Source: Nocardia veterana NBRC 100344
GTDB taxonomy: Bacteria; Actinomycetota; Actinomycetes; Mycobacteriales; Mycobacteriaceae
DNA: 64,000 nucleotides
Assembly (NCBI RefSeq): GCF_000308855.1
Contig: NZ_BAGM01000117.1
Coordinates: 1 to 64,000, forward strand
Direction of reading: 5' to 3'
Below, one piece after another: positions 33,337-41,827 of the stretch. The translations under genes were made by a program, and so were the position numbers. The notes below the pieces were generated by a model. That model was not told the origin of the DNA, made no database searches, and saw only the letters and a list, made by a program, of their open reading frames with translations. The stretch's first letter is position 1, and each line of letters begins with the position of its first letter.

Positions 33337-33822
33337 GAGACCATCCGCGCGTCGAGCGCGTTGCCCGCCGGCGCGACCAGACGATTGGCCGGCCCGAGGC
33401 CCTCGACCACGGCGGCCTCGATATCCTCCGAGTAGGCAGTGCGTGCGGCGCCGGACCTTCGCCGCATCATCGGCCCGGCCCGAGGGGGATCGACCGGACC
33501 GCGCATGAGACCAGCGTCGCGAGTGAGCAGGTCGCCGTCCTCGGCCCGCGCCGGATCCCGAACGCCGTCCACGGTGCGTGCTCGCGGAACGCACGTGGAC
33601 CGCCGATGATCAATGTGTCCGGCGCTCCGGAGAATTCGGCTGTATCGGCGGACCGCACGGCGCCACCGTCGAGCGGAGCGCCGCAGGCCGCACTACCGGC
33701 GCCCGTCCGCGAACGGCGCGGACATCAGGTCGTCTCACGACCGCGGTGCGCCGCCCCGATACGCCGGAGCGACCGCCGCCGCGCGGCTCCTGGCTACGCT
33801 GCGGCGGCCGCCGAGTGGACCG
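33337..33822. other. Stretch without a supported gene at the accessory/core boundary
   Basis: About 490 bases between the TetR operator array and the end of the glpR gene. Frames on both strands give Arg/Pro/Ala-rich translation typical of shadows. No hairpin or repeat of note was seen. It separates the variable left part of the window from the region that resembles the mycobacterial Rv0955-Rv0996 segment. Confidence 0.4.
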
Positions 33823-35040
33823 CTATTCTCCTGCGGCGCGGCGGATTTCACCGCCCGCGGCCCGATGCCGGGTGGCGCGGGCGGCGGCCGCGTCGAAGGG
33901 CTCCAGATGGTCGAACAGCGGATCCTCGTCGTCGACGTCGAGAACCACGGCGCGGCGACGCAGGGCGCGCGCCGCCTCACGGTCCATCCCCGGCCGGCGT
34001 TCGGCGCGGATGTCCTCCTGGGCAACCGGTTCGGACGCCTCCGAGCTCCGACGACGGGCACCGGACAGCCGGGCCGCACGGCGCCGGCGGATGTCCTCCT
34101 CGAATCGCACCTGCCGCCGCAGATACGCCAGGTAGGCACCCAGCGCCACGATCGAGAGCGCGCAACCCCACCACAGCGTCGCACTCACCACCACCGCGAA
34201 GCCGGCGAAAAGCAATGTGCTCAGGACCAATCCGAGCGCGGTGCGCTGGCGGAATCGATATCGGGCGGCACGGGCGATCGCATCGGCCTCCGGGTCGTAG
34301 CCACCGCGGCCCCGGCGCACCGGGACGAAATCGCGTGCGGCGGGCTCGGATTCGACGTCGTCGCCGTCGGCGGCATCGGCGGCGGCGTCGGCGAAGGATT
34401 CGGTATCCGCCAGCCGGGCCGGCACCGCCGCGGCCGGTGCGGGCGGAATGCGGGCCATCGACGTGGCCTGCGGGCGCTGCGCGTCCGCGGAGTCGGCGGC
34501 ATCGGACGCCGGCGCACCGTCGGATTCGTCGCCGCGATCGTCGAGCTCGTCTTCGAGGGCGTCGGCGGCCGGCTGCGCCTCGTCGCCGTCGAAGTCCTCG
34601 ACAGCGGCCGTATCCGCCGCCGCGGTCGCGCGCCGGCCGCCGGCGCGCCCGGCATCCTCTGGTTCGTCGCCCAGGTCGGCGCGCTGCCGCGAGGTGTCCG
34701 CCGCGTCGTCAGCCGCCTCCCCCGCCGAAACGGCGCGGCCGGTGGACGTCCGGTCTTCCTCGGTGACGGGCTCGTCGGCCGTGTTCGTCATCCGATCCTC
34801 CGCATCATCGCCGTGGAAAAGCCTGCTCTGCCGAAAGGACGGCACCCAATCCGGATCGGTCTCATGCCCGGTGGCCGGCCCTTTCTTCGCACGTCGTCTG
34901 GTACCACCTCGATGCAGCACCCGGGTTGCCAATGCGGCGTCCGTCGTACGGCGAATACGCGGATGCCGGTCGGCGAGCATCGGGAACAACACGAAGACCC
35001 AGAGCACGACCAACGCGATCCACAAGATCGAATTCGGCAT
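33823..35040 (-). CDS. glpR: GlpR/SepX-like divisome membrane protein
   Basis: The 405-residue protein opens with MPNSILWIALVVLWVFVLFP, a single membrane helix preceded by almost no cytoplasmic tail, then VLHRGGTRRR. A long acidic, Ala/Asp-rich disordered region follows (about residues 80-230), and two more helices appear at about residues 266-305 (LGLVLSTLLFAGFAVVVSA). This is the layout of the actinobacterial gephyrin-like protein receptor GlpR, called SepX in Streptomyces, which links Glp to FtsZ at the septum. The glp gene lies two genes upstream. The ATG at 35040 is chosen by match to the family start. Confidence 0.82.
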   Translation of the reverse strand: MPNSILWIALVVLWVFVLFPMLADRHPRIRRTTDAALATRVLHRGGTRRRAKKGPATGHETDPDWVPSFRQSRLFHGDDAEDRMTNTADEPVTEEDRTSTGRAVSAGEAADDAADTSRQRADLGDEPEDAGRAGGRRATAAADTAAVEDFDGDEAQPAADALEDELDDRGDESDGAPASDAADSADAQRPQATSMARIPPAPAAAVPARLADTESFADAAADAADGDDVESEPAARDFVPVRRGRGGYDPEADAIARAARYRFRQRTALGLVLSTLLFAGFAVVVSATLWWGCALSIVALGAYLAYLRRQVRFEEDIRRRRAARLSGARRRSSEASEPVAQEDIRAERRPGMDREAARALRRRAVVLDVDDEDPLFDHLEPFDAAAARATRHRAAGGEIRRAAGE

Positions 35041-35228
35041 CGCGCTCCCACCTCCGTCCCCGCCTGACCACTGTCCCTTCTCGACCGCTCGGCAGGTTCT
35101 CGCCACCTGTTTCGTCCTGGCACCGGACGCACCACCGACGTCCGTAGGTTAATGCGGTGTCACAGGAATAGCCCGCAGGCGCGCCGCTCACACCTGCCCC
35201 ACCCGTCACAACCCGGTCGTGGCGTCGA

Positions 35229-35879
35229 TCACGGCGGAGTCGCACGTCCCGTGCGAATCAGCCGGTCGACGACGGTTCCCGACACCTCCTCGACCGTCAT
35301 CGCCACCAGCAGGTGATCCCGCCACGCGCCGTCGACGTCGAGATAGCGCCGCAGCATGCCTTCCTCGCGGAAACCGACATTGCGCAGCACCGCCTGGCTG
35401 GCCAGATTCTCCGGCCGAACCGTCGCCTCGACCCGATGCAGTCCCACCGCGCCGAAGCAGTGGTCCAGCCCGAGCGCCAGGGCGGCGGTCGCCACGCCCT
35501 GGCCGCCGACGTCCTTGGCGACCCAGTAGCCGATCCATGCCGACCGCAGGGCGCCGCGCACGATGTTGCCGATGGTCAGCTGACCGCTGAACGTCCCGTC
35601 GACCTCGATCACCAGCGGCACCATCGCACCGCGGCGCGCCTCGGCCTTCAGGCTCGACCACAGCGACGGCCAGTTCGAGGCGTGATTACGCGCCTCCCAG
35701 GTGCCTCGCCCGGTCGGTTCCCACGGCTCCAGATGTTCGCGGTCGCGCAACCGGATCCGAGACCAGGACGCGGCATCGCGCAACCGGATGGGCCGCAACG
35801 TGACCCGGCCACCGGCCACCCGCACCGGACCGAGATGTGCGGGCCAGCCCGGGTGCTGGGCGGCCCGGAAAACATTCAT
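35229..35879 (-). CDS. GNAT acetyltransferase, RimJ/RimL type
   Basis: The 216-residue protein has the GNAT fold with VTLRPIRLRDAASWSRIR at the start of the domain, SAWIGYWVAKDVGGQGVATAA as the acetyl-CoA-binding motif (about residues 112-132), and HRVEATVRPENLASQAVLRN, then GFREEGMLRRYL. It acetylates protein N-termini or a small amine; the mycobacterial counterpart at this locus is annotated rimJ. ATG at 35879 is preferred over the GTG at 35885. It follows glp by 9 bases and is likely co-transcribed. Confidence 0.9.
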   Translation of the reverse strand: MNVFRAAQHPGWPAHLGPVRVAGGRVTLRPIRLRDAASWSRIRLRDREHLEPWEPTGRGTWEARNHASNWPSLWSSLKAEARRGAMVPLVIEVDGTFSGQLTIGNIVRGALRSAWIGYWVAKDVGGQGVATAALALGLDHCFGAVGLHRVEATVRPENLASQAVLRNVGFREEGMLRRYLDVDGAWRDHLLVAMTVEEVSGTVVDRLIRTGRATPP

Positions 35880-35888
35880 GTCCACATC

Positions 35889-37142
35889 TCACCCGCGCTG
35901 TGCGAGAAATGCGACCTGGACCTCTTCACCGGTGCGAATGTCGGTGACCTCCGGGTCGATGACGATCAGGCTGTTGGCCTCGGCGAGCGTGGACAGCAGA
36001 TGCGACGATCCGTTCACCCCGAGCGGTTGCACCAGGTACTCACCGGTCTGCTCGTCGCGCATCAACTGCGCGCGCAGATAGCCGCGCCGGCCCTCCATCG
36101 AGGTGATCGGCATGATCGTGCGGGCCCGCACCACCCGGCGCATCGGATGCCGACGGCCGAGCGCGATCCGGATCAGCGGCCGCACCATGATCTCGAAAAC
36201 CACTAGGGCGCCAACCGGATTGGACGGTAGGAGGAAGGTCGGCACCTCGTCGCGGCCCAGCCGGCCGAAGCCCTGCACCGACCCCGGATGCATCGCGACC
36301 CGGTCGATCGTCAACTCGCCCAGGCCCTCCAGCGCCTCGCGAATCTGCTCGGAGGCCCAGCCGCCGACCGCACCGGCGATCACGACGACCTCCGAGCGCA
36401 CCAGCTGGCCCTCCACCACGTCGCGCAGCCGCTTCGGATCCGCGCTGACGATGCCGACACGGTTGACGTCCGCGCCGGCGTCCCGGGCCGCGGCGGCCAG
36501 CGCATAGGAGTTCACGTCGTAGACCTGTCCCGGGCCGGGAGTGCGATCGATGTCGACCAGTTCCCCGCCGATCGAGATGACCGACAGCCGGGGCCGCGGG
36601 TGGACCAGGACCTTGTCCCGTCCGACGGCGGCCAGCAGACCGACCTGAGCCGCGCCGATGATCGTGCCGGCCCGGACCGCGATGTCGCCGGGCTGCACAT
36701 CGTCGCCGATACGGCGGACGTAATCACCCGACCGCACCGGTTCGTAGATCTTGATCCGGGCGCGCCCGCCGTCGGTGAAGTCCAGCGGCAGCACCGCATC
36801 GGCCAGGGTGGGCAGCGGCGCCCCGGTATCGATGCGCACCGACTGACGTGGCTGCAACCGGATCGGCTGGCGCGAACCGGCGGCCACCTCACCGACCACG
36901 GGCAGGGTCAATTCGATGGGATCGCCGTCCTCGGTCCGAATATCGGCGCCCGCGCCCTGCACATCGACGCTGCGCACGGCATAACCGTCGATCGCGGCCT
37001 GATCGAAGCCGGGCAGCGGGCGTTCGGTGACCACATCCTCGGCACACAGCAGACCCTGAGCCTCGGAAATCGCGACCCGGACCGGTCGCGGCGCCACGGC
37101 CGCCGCGGTCACCTTGATCTGCTGGTCCTCAACCGAGCGCAT
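35889..37142 (-). CDS. glp: Gephyrin-like molybdotransferase Glp (MoeA family, divisome role)
   Basis: The 417-residue protein has all MoeA domains: PGFDQAAIDGYAVR near residue 45, the beta-rich domain with RIDTGAPLPTLADAVLP, the molybdopterin-binding core with PRLSVISIGGELV, and LPSNPVGALVVFEIMVRP. In classical MoeA the core motif is GGxSxGDYD; here it is GAVGGWASEQ, so the usual catalytic Asp is missing. This fits Glp, the corynebacterial moonlighting homologue that binds FtsZ and GlpR. ATG at 37142 is chosen (MRSVEDQQIKV). It lies next to galU as in mycobacteria. Confidence 0.88.
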   Translation of the reverse strand: MRSVEDQQIKVTAAAVAPRPVRVAISEAQGLLCAEDVVTERPLPGFDQAAIDGYAVRSVDVQGAGADIRTEDGDPIELTLPVVGEVAAGSRQPIRLQPRQSVRIDTGAPLPTLADAVLPLDFTDGGRARIKIYEPVRSGDYVRRIGDDVQPGDIAVRAGTIIGAAQVGLLAAVGRDKVLVHPRPRLSVISIGGELVDIDRTPGPGQVYDVNSYALAAAARDAGADVNRVGIVSADPKRLRDVVEGQLVRSEVVVIAGAVGGWASEQIREALEGLGELTIDRVAMHPGSVQGFGRLGRDEVPTFLLPSNPVGALVVFEIMVRPLIRIALGRRHPMRRVVRARTIMPITSMEGRRGYLRAQLMRDEQTGEYLVQPLGVNGSSHLLSTLAEANSLIVIDPEVTDIRTGEEVQVAFLAQRG

Positions 37143-37206
37143 GCCGCCCTTCCCTCTACTCCGACTGATCACCCGATCCCGCGGCGACGGGACCCGGCCG
37201 ATCCCG

Positions 37207-38172
37207 TCATTGCGACGCGATCAGCTGCGGGTTCCAATCCGGAGCGAGCCGACGCTGCAACCACTCGCGCAGGGCGGGGCCGTATTCGTCACGCTCCAAA
37301 GCGAAATCGACCGCAGCACGAAGATAACCGCCAGGGTTGCCCAGGTCGTGGCGCGACCCACGGTGGACCACGACATGAACCGGATGTCCCTCCGCGATCA
37401 GCAGCGAGATGGCGTCGGTGAGCTGCAATTCCCCGCCCGCGCCGGGCTCGATGCGGCGCAGTGCGTCGAAGACCGCGCGGTCGAGCAGATAGCGTCCGGC
37501 CGCGGCGTAGGTGGAGGGCGCGTCGGCGAGGGCCGGCTTCTCGACCATGCCGACGACCCGCAGCACATCGGGGTTCGCGGCCTCCGGCACCGGCACGACG
37601 TCGAAGACGCCGTAGGCGCTGACCTCATCCTTGGGCACGTCGATCGCGCAGAGCACGGTACCGCCGTGCTCACGCCGCACCCGGCTCATCACGTCCAGGA
37701 CGCCGCAGGGCAGGACCAGGTCGTCGGGCAGCAGCACGGCGATCGCGTCCTCGTCGGGATCGAGCACCTGCTCGGCCTGCGCGACCGCATGGCCGAGACC
37801 CAGCGGCTCCTCCTGCACCACCGAGCTCACATCGAGCAGACCGGGCGCCTTGCGGACCTTTTCGAGCAGCTGGAATTTGCCACGCTCGGCCAGGGTGCTC
37901 TCGAGGACCAGATCCTCGACGAAGTGGGCGACCACCCCGTCCTTGCCGGGCGAGGTCACGATGACCAGGCGGTCGGCGCCGGATCCGGCGGCCTCGGCGG
38001 CCACCAGTTCGATACCGGGCGTGTCCACCACGGGCAGCAGCTCTTTCGGCACGGTCTTGGTCACGGGCAGAAACCGTGTCCCGAGCCCGGCCGCGGGCAC
38101 CACCGCGGTGCGGAAACAGGACATCGCGGAAGGCACTGCCTGCGTCGCGTCCGATCCGGCGTCAGCTGTCAT
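37207..38172 (-). CDS. galU: UTP-glucose-1-phosphate uridylyltransferase
   Basis: The 321-residue protein has the nucleotidyltransferase signature AVVPAAGLGTRFLPVTKTVP followed by KELLPV (about residues 22-48). It also has LLPDDLVLP for the uridine site and VGMVEKP for sugar-phosphate binding. It makes UDP-glucose for cell-wall glycans, trehalose and glycolipids. ATG at 38172 is used; the frame remains open upstream, but that part is Arg/Pro-rich and overlaps the divergent cyclo-ligase region. It is upstream of glp on the same strand, with 64 bases between. Confidence 0.94.
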   Translation of the reverse strand: MTADAGSDATQAVPSAMSCFRTAVVPAAGLGTRFLPVTKTVPKELLPVVDTPGIELVAAEAAGSGADRLVIVTSPGKDGVVAHFVEDLVLESTLAERGKFQLLEKVRKAPGLLDVSSVVQEEPLGLGHAVAQAEQVLDPDEDAIAVLLPDDLVLPCGVLDVMSRVRREHGGTVLCAIDVPKDEVSAYGVFDVVPVPEAANPDVLRVVGMVEKPALADAPSTYAAAGRYLLDRAVFDALRRIEPGAGGELQLTDAISLLIAEGHPVHVVVHRGSRHDLGNPGGYLRAAVDFALERDEYGPALREWLQRRLAPDWNPQLIASQ

Positions 38173-38465
38173 AAGTGCACACCCTATCCATCGATCTCGT
38201 CGTCGGACCGGCTCGCGCGCCGGTCCGGCATCTGGGAAGCCTAGGCGGACCCGGCGGTGCCGTCGCACCGAAGCGCCGGCCCAGCAACCCTGCCGAGGTC
38301 CGCCGCCGGAGCCCGCGACCGATCGCCGCCGGTCCGGCCGGAACCACTGTTTCGCCGCGGTACCAGCACGTTCGCGGTACCGCGTCGGCTCAGCGATTCC
38401 CCGCGACGGGCATCCGGAAACACCGGAGCGGGCAAACTCACCGTTCGCCCACCTAGGGTGGGCCT

Positions 38466-39125
38466 GTGGAGATCGCCGGTCAGCGGGACAAGCAGCGGTG
38501 GCGCGCCGAATTGCTGGCGGCACGGGCGGCGGTCCTGCCGCAGACCCGGGAGGCCGAGGCAGCGGCGCTGGCCCGGTCCGTAGCGGCAGTGCTCGACCTC
38601 GACCGGCCCGCCGTCGACGGCCCGGCGACGAACGGACGAAACGCTCCCGGTGCGCCATGGGTGGCCGGCTATATCCCGGTGGGCGGGGAGCCCGGCTCGG
38701 TCGCGATGCTCGATGCGCTACGGGCCGCGGGCGCCCGCGTACTCGTCCCGGTGACGGGGCCGCCGGGACCGCTGGATTGGGCCGAATACACCGGCGCCGA
38801 GCAGCTGCGCCGCGCCCGCTACGGACTGCTGGAACCGGCGGGGCCGGCCTTGGGACCGGCGGCCATCGCGTGGCCGGAAGTGATTCTCGTCCCGGCGCTC
38901 GCGGTCGACCGGCGCGGGGTCCGGCTCGGGCGCGGCGCCGGATATTACGACCGGACCCTGCCCGCGGCGAGACCGGACGCTGTGCTGATCGCCGTGGTCC
39001 GGGACGAGGAACTGGTGGCGGAGCTGCCGGAAGAGGCGCACGATAGGCGGATGGGGTGGGTGCTGTCGCCGCGGGCCGGACTGGTCCGGCTCGAACGAGA
39101 TGAACAGGCGGCAGCCGGCTCGTGA
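38466..39125 (+). CDS. 5-formyltetrahydrofolate cyclo-ligase
   Basis: The 219-residue protein has an N-terminal KQRWRAELLAAR helix that supplies ATP-contacting Lys/Arg. It also has VAGYIPVGGEPGS, and the catalytic C-terminal motif LGRGAGYYDRTL (about residues 157-168). It converts 5-formyl-THF to 5,10-methenyl-THF, using ATP, thereby recycling folate. A GTG start at 38466 is used. It is divergent from galU, with about 290 bases between, and precedes an FmdB gene, the same order as in mycobacteria. Confidence 0.92.
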   Translation: MEIAGQRDKQRWRAELLAARAAVLPQTREAEAAALARSVAAVLDLDRPAVDGPATNGRNAPGAPWVAGYIPVGGEPGSVAMLDALRAAGARVLVPVTGPPGPLDWAEYTGAEQLRRARYGLLEPAGPALGPAAIAWPEVILVPALAVDRRGVRLGRGAGYYDRTLPAARPDAVLIAVVRDEELVAELPEEAHDRRMGWVLSPRAGLVRLERDEQAAAGS

Positions 39126-39253
39126 CGAGATGACTGGCACCGGCGGGTCCGCCGCGGCGGGCCCGGATCGGTGCCGGGAATCAACATCGGATTGGCACTG
39201 TTGGCACTGTCGGCTGTAGAGTGCTAAAAGACGAAGACCGTGGAGGTTCGCAG

Positions 39254-39571
39254 GTGCCTACTTACTCGTATCAGTGCACGCAGTGTGGCGACAAGTTCGA
39301 CATCGTGCAGTCGTTTTCGGATGACGCCCTGACCACCTGCGAGAAGTGCAGCGGCAAGCTCCGCAAGCTGTTCAACTCGGTCGGCATCGTCTTCAAGGGC
39401 AGCGGCTTCTATCGCACCGACAGCCGCAACGGCTCGTCCTCGGCCAGTGAGCCGGCCGCGAAGTCGAGCGAGTCCAAGTCCGGCGACTCGTCGAGTTCGA
39501 CCAGTTCGTCGAGCAGCTCGAGCTCCTCGTCGTCGAGCTCGTCGACCGCCGCCAGCACCGCCGTCGCCTGA
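39254..39571 (+). CDS. FmdB family zinc-ribbon protein with poly-Ser tail
   Basis: The 105-residue protein starts VPTYSYQCTQCGDKFDIVQS and has two CxxC pairs (CTQC and CEKC), forming the zinc ribbon of the FmdB regulatory family (residues 1-52). The second half is a low-complexity tail rich in Ser with a long nearly pure Ser run (about residues 78-97). GTG at 39254 is chosen from GGAGG at 39242-39246. Homologues are small regulators or chaperone cofactors; the mycobacterial counterpart was proposed to act in protein quality control. Confidence 0.9.
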   Translation: MPTYSYQCTQCGDKFDIVQSFSDDALTTCEKCSGKLRKLFNSVGIVFKGSGFYRTDSRNGSSSASEPAAKSSESKSGDSSSSTSSSSSSSSSSSSSSTAASTAVA

Positions 39572-39733
39572 GTCGACCACCCGCCCGGCGTCGTCGTTCG
39601 GCGGCGCCGGTGCGTGCGTTGCCCGGCAGCGCGTTCGCCCGTTTCTTCCACAGCCCGCCTGTTGTCCACAGGCGAATAGCCGACCTGCTCATCGTCGGAA
39701 ACGACGGTGTGCCGGCGCCCTACCGTGGGCGGC

Positions 39734-40462
39734 ATGCGGCATATCCGACTCGACTTTCGTTCCGGCGCAGACGGGGATCTGGGCCGGAACGGCGGCGCCG
39801 ACCTGGCGGCCCGCCTCCGTCCCGCCTGGTTCGACCTGACGCTGCTGCGGCGGCTGGCGGCCGTCCTGCTCGCCGCCCTGGCCGCGGTCGTGGCCGTCCG
39901 CGACCAGCCCGCCGATCGGCACGTCTCGCTGGTGGTGGCCGCGCGTGATCTGATGCCCGGCCAGATTCTCGCCCCGGCGGACCTACGCCGCACCGATATT
40001 CCGGCCGCGGCAGCGCCGGAGGGCGCGATCACCGATCCGGCCCGCCTGGTCGGCGCGACCTCCACCGGGGCGGTGCATTCCGGAGAGGTCCTGACCGACT
40101 TGCGGGTCGTGAGCTCCCGTCTCGCCACCGTCGCCACCGGCGTTCCCGATGCCCGGATCGTACCGATGCGCTTGGCGGACAACGCGATTGCCGACATTCT
40201 GCGGGCCGGCGATCGTGTCGACGTGGTGGCCGAGGAAGCCGCCGGCTCCGACGGAACCACCTCCCCGAGTGAGCGCGCGCCTGCGCCTCGCACATTGGCC
40301 TCGGATGCCGCCGTGGTCCTGGTTTCCGGCGCCGCCTCCGCCGGCTCGTCGCGGCCCACCCGCTCCACCGACCGGGTCGTGCTGCTCGCCCTGGATTCAC
40401 AGCGCGCGACCGCGGTGGCGGCCGCGTCGTTGCACACGGCCCTGACCGTGGTGTTTCACTGA
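39734..40462 (+). CDS. SAF-domain protein, CpaB/RcpC type
   Basis: The 242-residue protein has one N-terminal membrane helix (LLRRLAAVLLAALAAVVAVR, about residues 37-56) and then an SAF domain (about residues 64-130) with SLVVAARDLMPGQILAPADL and HSGEVLTDLRV, the pattern of CpaB/RcpC proteins of Flp-type pilus assembly. The region after residue 160 is Ala/Ser-rich, ending in a short beta segment. No other pilus genes are near. It follows FmdB after 160 bases. The role is uncertain. Confidence 0.78.
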   Translation: MRHIRLDFRSGADGDLGRNGGADLAARLRPAWFDLTLLRRLAAVLLAALAAVVAVRDQPADRHVSLVVAARDLMPGQILAPADLRRTDIPAAAAPEGAITDPARLVGATSTGAVHSGEVLTDLRVVSSRLATVATGVPDARIVPMRLADNAIADILRAGDRVDVVAEEAAGSDGTTSPSERAPAPRTLASDAAVVLVSGAASAGSSRPTRSTDRVVLLALDSQRATAVAAASLHTALTVVFH

Positions 40463-40607
40463 TGTTCGCTGTGTTCGCCAAGCATTTGCCATACCTGTCC
40501 GTTAGCATCCCGAATACCTCATCCGATAGCGGACAGCAATCGCCTCGGATGCCACGACCAGACCATACGGCGAGGCCGCGGGCACGCCAGATGAGACAGG
40601 AGCCGCA

Positions 40608-41015
40608 ATGCTGAAGGGTTTCAAGGAGTTCCTGCTCCGCGGGAATGTAATCGATCTGGCGGTTGCCGTGGTGCTGGGCACGGCCTTCGTCGCAATCGTG
40701 ACCGCGATCGTCGACGGGATCGTGAATCCGCTGCTGGCGCTGTTCGGCGGCACCAGCGACAAGGGCTGGGGGTTCTATCTCGACTCCAGTAAGCCGTCCA
40801 CGTTCATCGCCGTCGGCCCGATCCTCACCGCGGTGATCAACTTCGTCCTCATCGCGGCCATCCTCTACTTCATTCTGGTGTTGCCCGCGACCCGCCTGAT
40901 GCGGCGCTACGGCACCACCAAAGAGGCCGTGCAGACCGAGGTCGAACTCCTCACCGAGATCCGGGATCTGCTGGCCGAGGGCAGCAAGAGCGCCGGCGGC
41001 CGGCACGAATTCTGA
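40608..41015 (+). CDS. mscL: Large-conductance mechanosensitive channel MscL
   Basis: The 135-residue protein opens with MLKGFKEFLLRGNVIDLAVA, the classical MscL N-terminus. TM1 follows (VVLGTAFVAIVTAIVDGIVN), then a periplasmic loop, TM2 (AVINFVLIAAILYFILVLPA) and a cytoplasmic helix with charged residues. It opens as a pressure valve on hypo-osmotic shock. The ATG has an AGGAG site. A perfect 23-base-pair hairpin terminator follows. Confidence 0.95.
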   Translation: MLKGFKEFLLRGNVIDLAVAVVLGTAFVAIVTAIVDGIVNPLLALFGGTSDKGWGFYLDSSKPSTFIAVGPILTAVINFVLIAAILYFILVLPATRLMRRYGTTKEAVQTEVELLTEIRDLLAEGSKSAGGRHEF

Positions 41016-41028
41016 ACCGCCACGGTCG

Positions 41029-41077
41029 AATACGACGACGGGGCCGGTGCGTTGCGCACCGGCCCCGTCGTCGTATT
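41029..41077. terminator. Bidirectional terminator with a perfect 23-bp stem
   Basis: The arm at 41029-41051 (starting AATACGACGACGGGG) pairs without mismatch with the arm at 41055-41077 (ending TCGTCGTATT), leaving only TTG as loop. It lies 13 bases after the mscL stop and 9 bases from the end of the convergent porin gene, so it can stop both transcripts. Confidence 0.8.
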
Positions 41078-41086
41078 CCGATGGGC

Positions 41087-41767
41087 TCAGCCCAGGCTGA
41101 ACGGTTTACCCCACAGCGTCACCCAGGAGATGACATTGTCGGTTTCGACCTCGACGCTGACGAACGCGCGCGCCTGCGCGTAGCCACCGCAGCCCGTCAG
41201 GCCGATGGTCTCGTCGGACCACGCCACCGAACCACTGGTGCCCTTGAACTTGTTGCGGGTCTTGTGCACGCCCTGGCCGAAGTCGTCCGACTCCTCGAGG
41301 TCGAGGACATAGAACGATTTCGCCTGTCCCGGTCCGAGGGTCAGGTGGCCGCCGACATTTCCACCGGCATTCGGTTTGGCGTTCTCGCCGTCGCTCCAGT
41401 CCACCCCGGCACTCGGACCGCCCTCGGCCCCGCCACCGGAAATATCGACCTGGCAGCCCACGGTGTAGCCGGGATAGATGCTGCCGCCCACGGCGGTGGT
41501 GTCGCCGGAGAGTTCGACATGCGCGTCGCCCGTGACCCAGGCATTGCGATGCACCGGCGTCGCGCCCAGGGACGGGTTGATATTCGCGGATTCGCCGTCC
41601 AGCCAGACGTGCACGACGGTGCCGTCGGACAGCGTCTTGGACAGGTCCCCGCCGGGCAGCGGGACAAAGGTGTCGGCGTTGGCGGCGCCGGTGGAGAACA
41701 GACCGAGCGCGGCGGTCGCCACCGCACCGGCGCAGGCCAGGCGGGCCACGGTTTCGCGGATCTTCAT
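41087..41767 (-). CDS. MspA family outer-membrane porin
   Basis: The 226-residue protein has a signal peptide (MKIRETVARLACAGAVATAA, cleavage after GAANA near residue 31) and a mature part starting DTFVPLPGG. It carries GYTVGCQVDISGG and ends with ARAFVSVEVETDNVISWVTLWG, the features of the MspA porin family of the mycolate outer membrane. The single paired cysteines (VGCQV and LTGCGGY) are conserved in this subgroup. It is the second of two neighbouring MspA-like genes, 60 bases downstream of the first. Confidence 0.9.
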   Translation of the reverse strand: MKIRETVARLACAGAVATAALGLFSTGAANADTFVPLPGGDLSKTLSDGTVVHVWLDGESANINPSLGATPVHRNAWVTGDAHVELSGDTTAVGGSIYPGYTVGCQVDISGGGAEGGPSAGVDWSDGENAKPNAGGNVGGHLTLGPGQAKSFYVLDLEESDDFGQGVHKTRNKFKGTSGSVAWSDETIGLTGCGGYAQARAFVSVEVETDNVISWVTLWGKPFSLG

Positions 41768-41827
41768 ATCAGGAATTCCTCGGATGAATCTTGTTGTACG
41801 AGAGACGTTTCGGCGGAACAGACCGCA

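Noticed and set aside
38173..38658. N-terminal extension of galU
   Set aside because: The frame stays open upstream, but the added part is Arg/Pro-rich, runs across the divergent promoter region and has no counterpart in GalU proteins.
39485..39545. Poly-Ser run taken as a simple sequencing artefact
   Set aside because: Codons are mixed and the frame continues to a sensible end, so it was kept as part of the FmdB gene.
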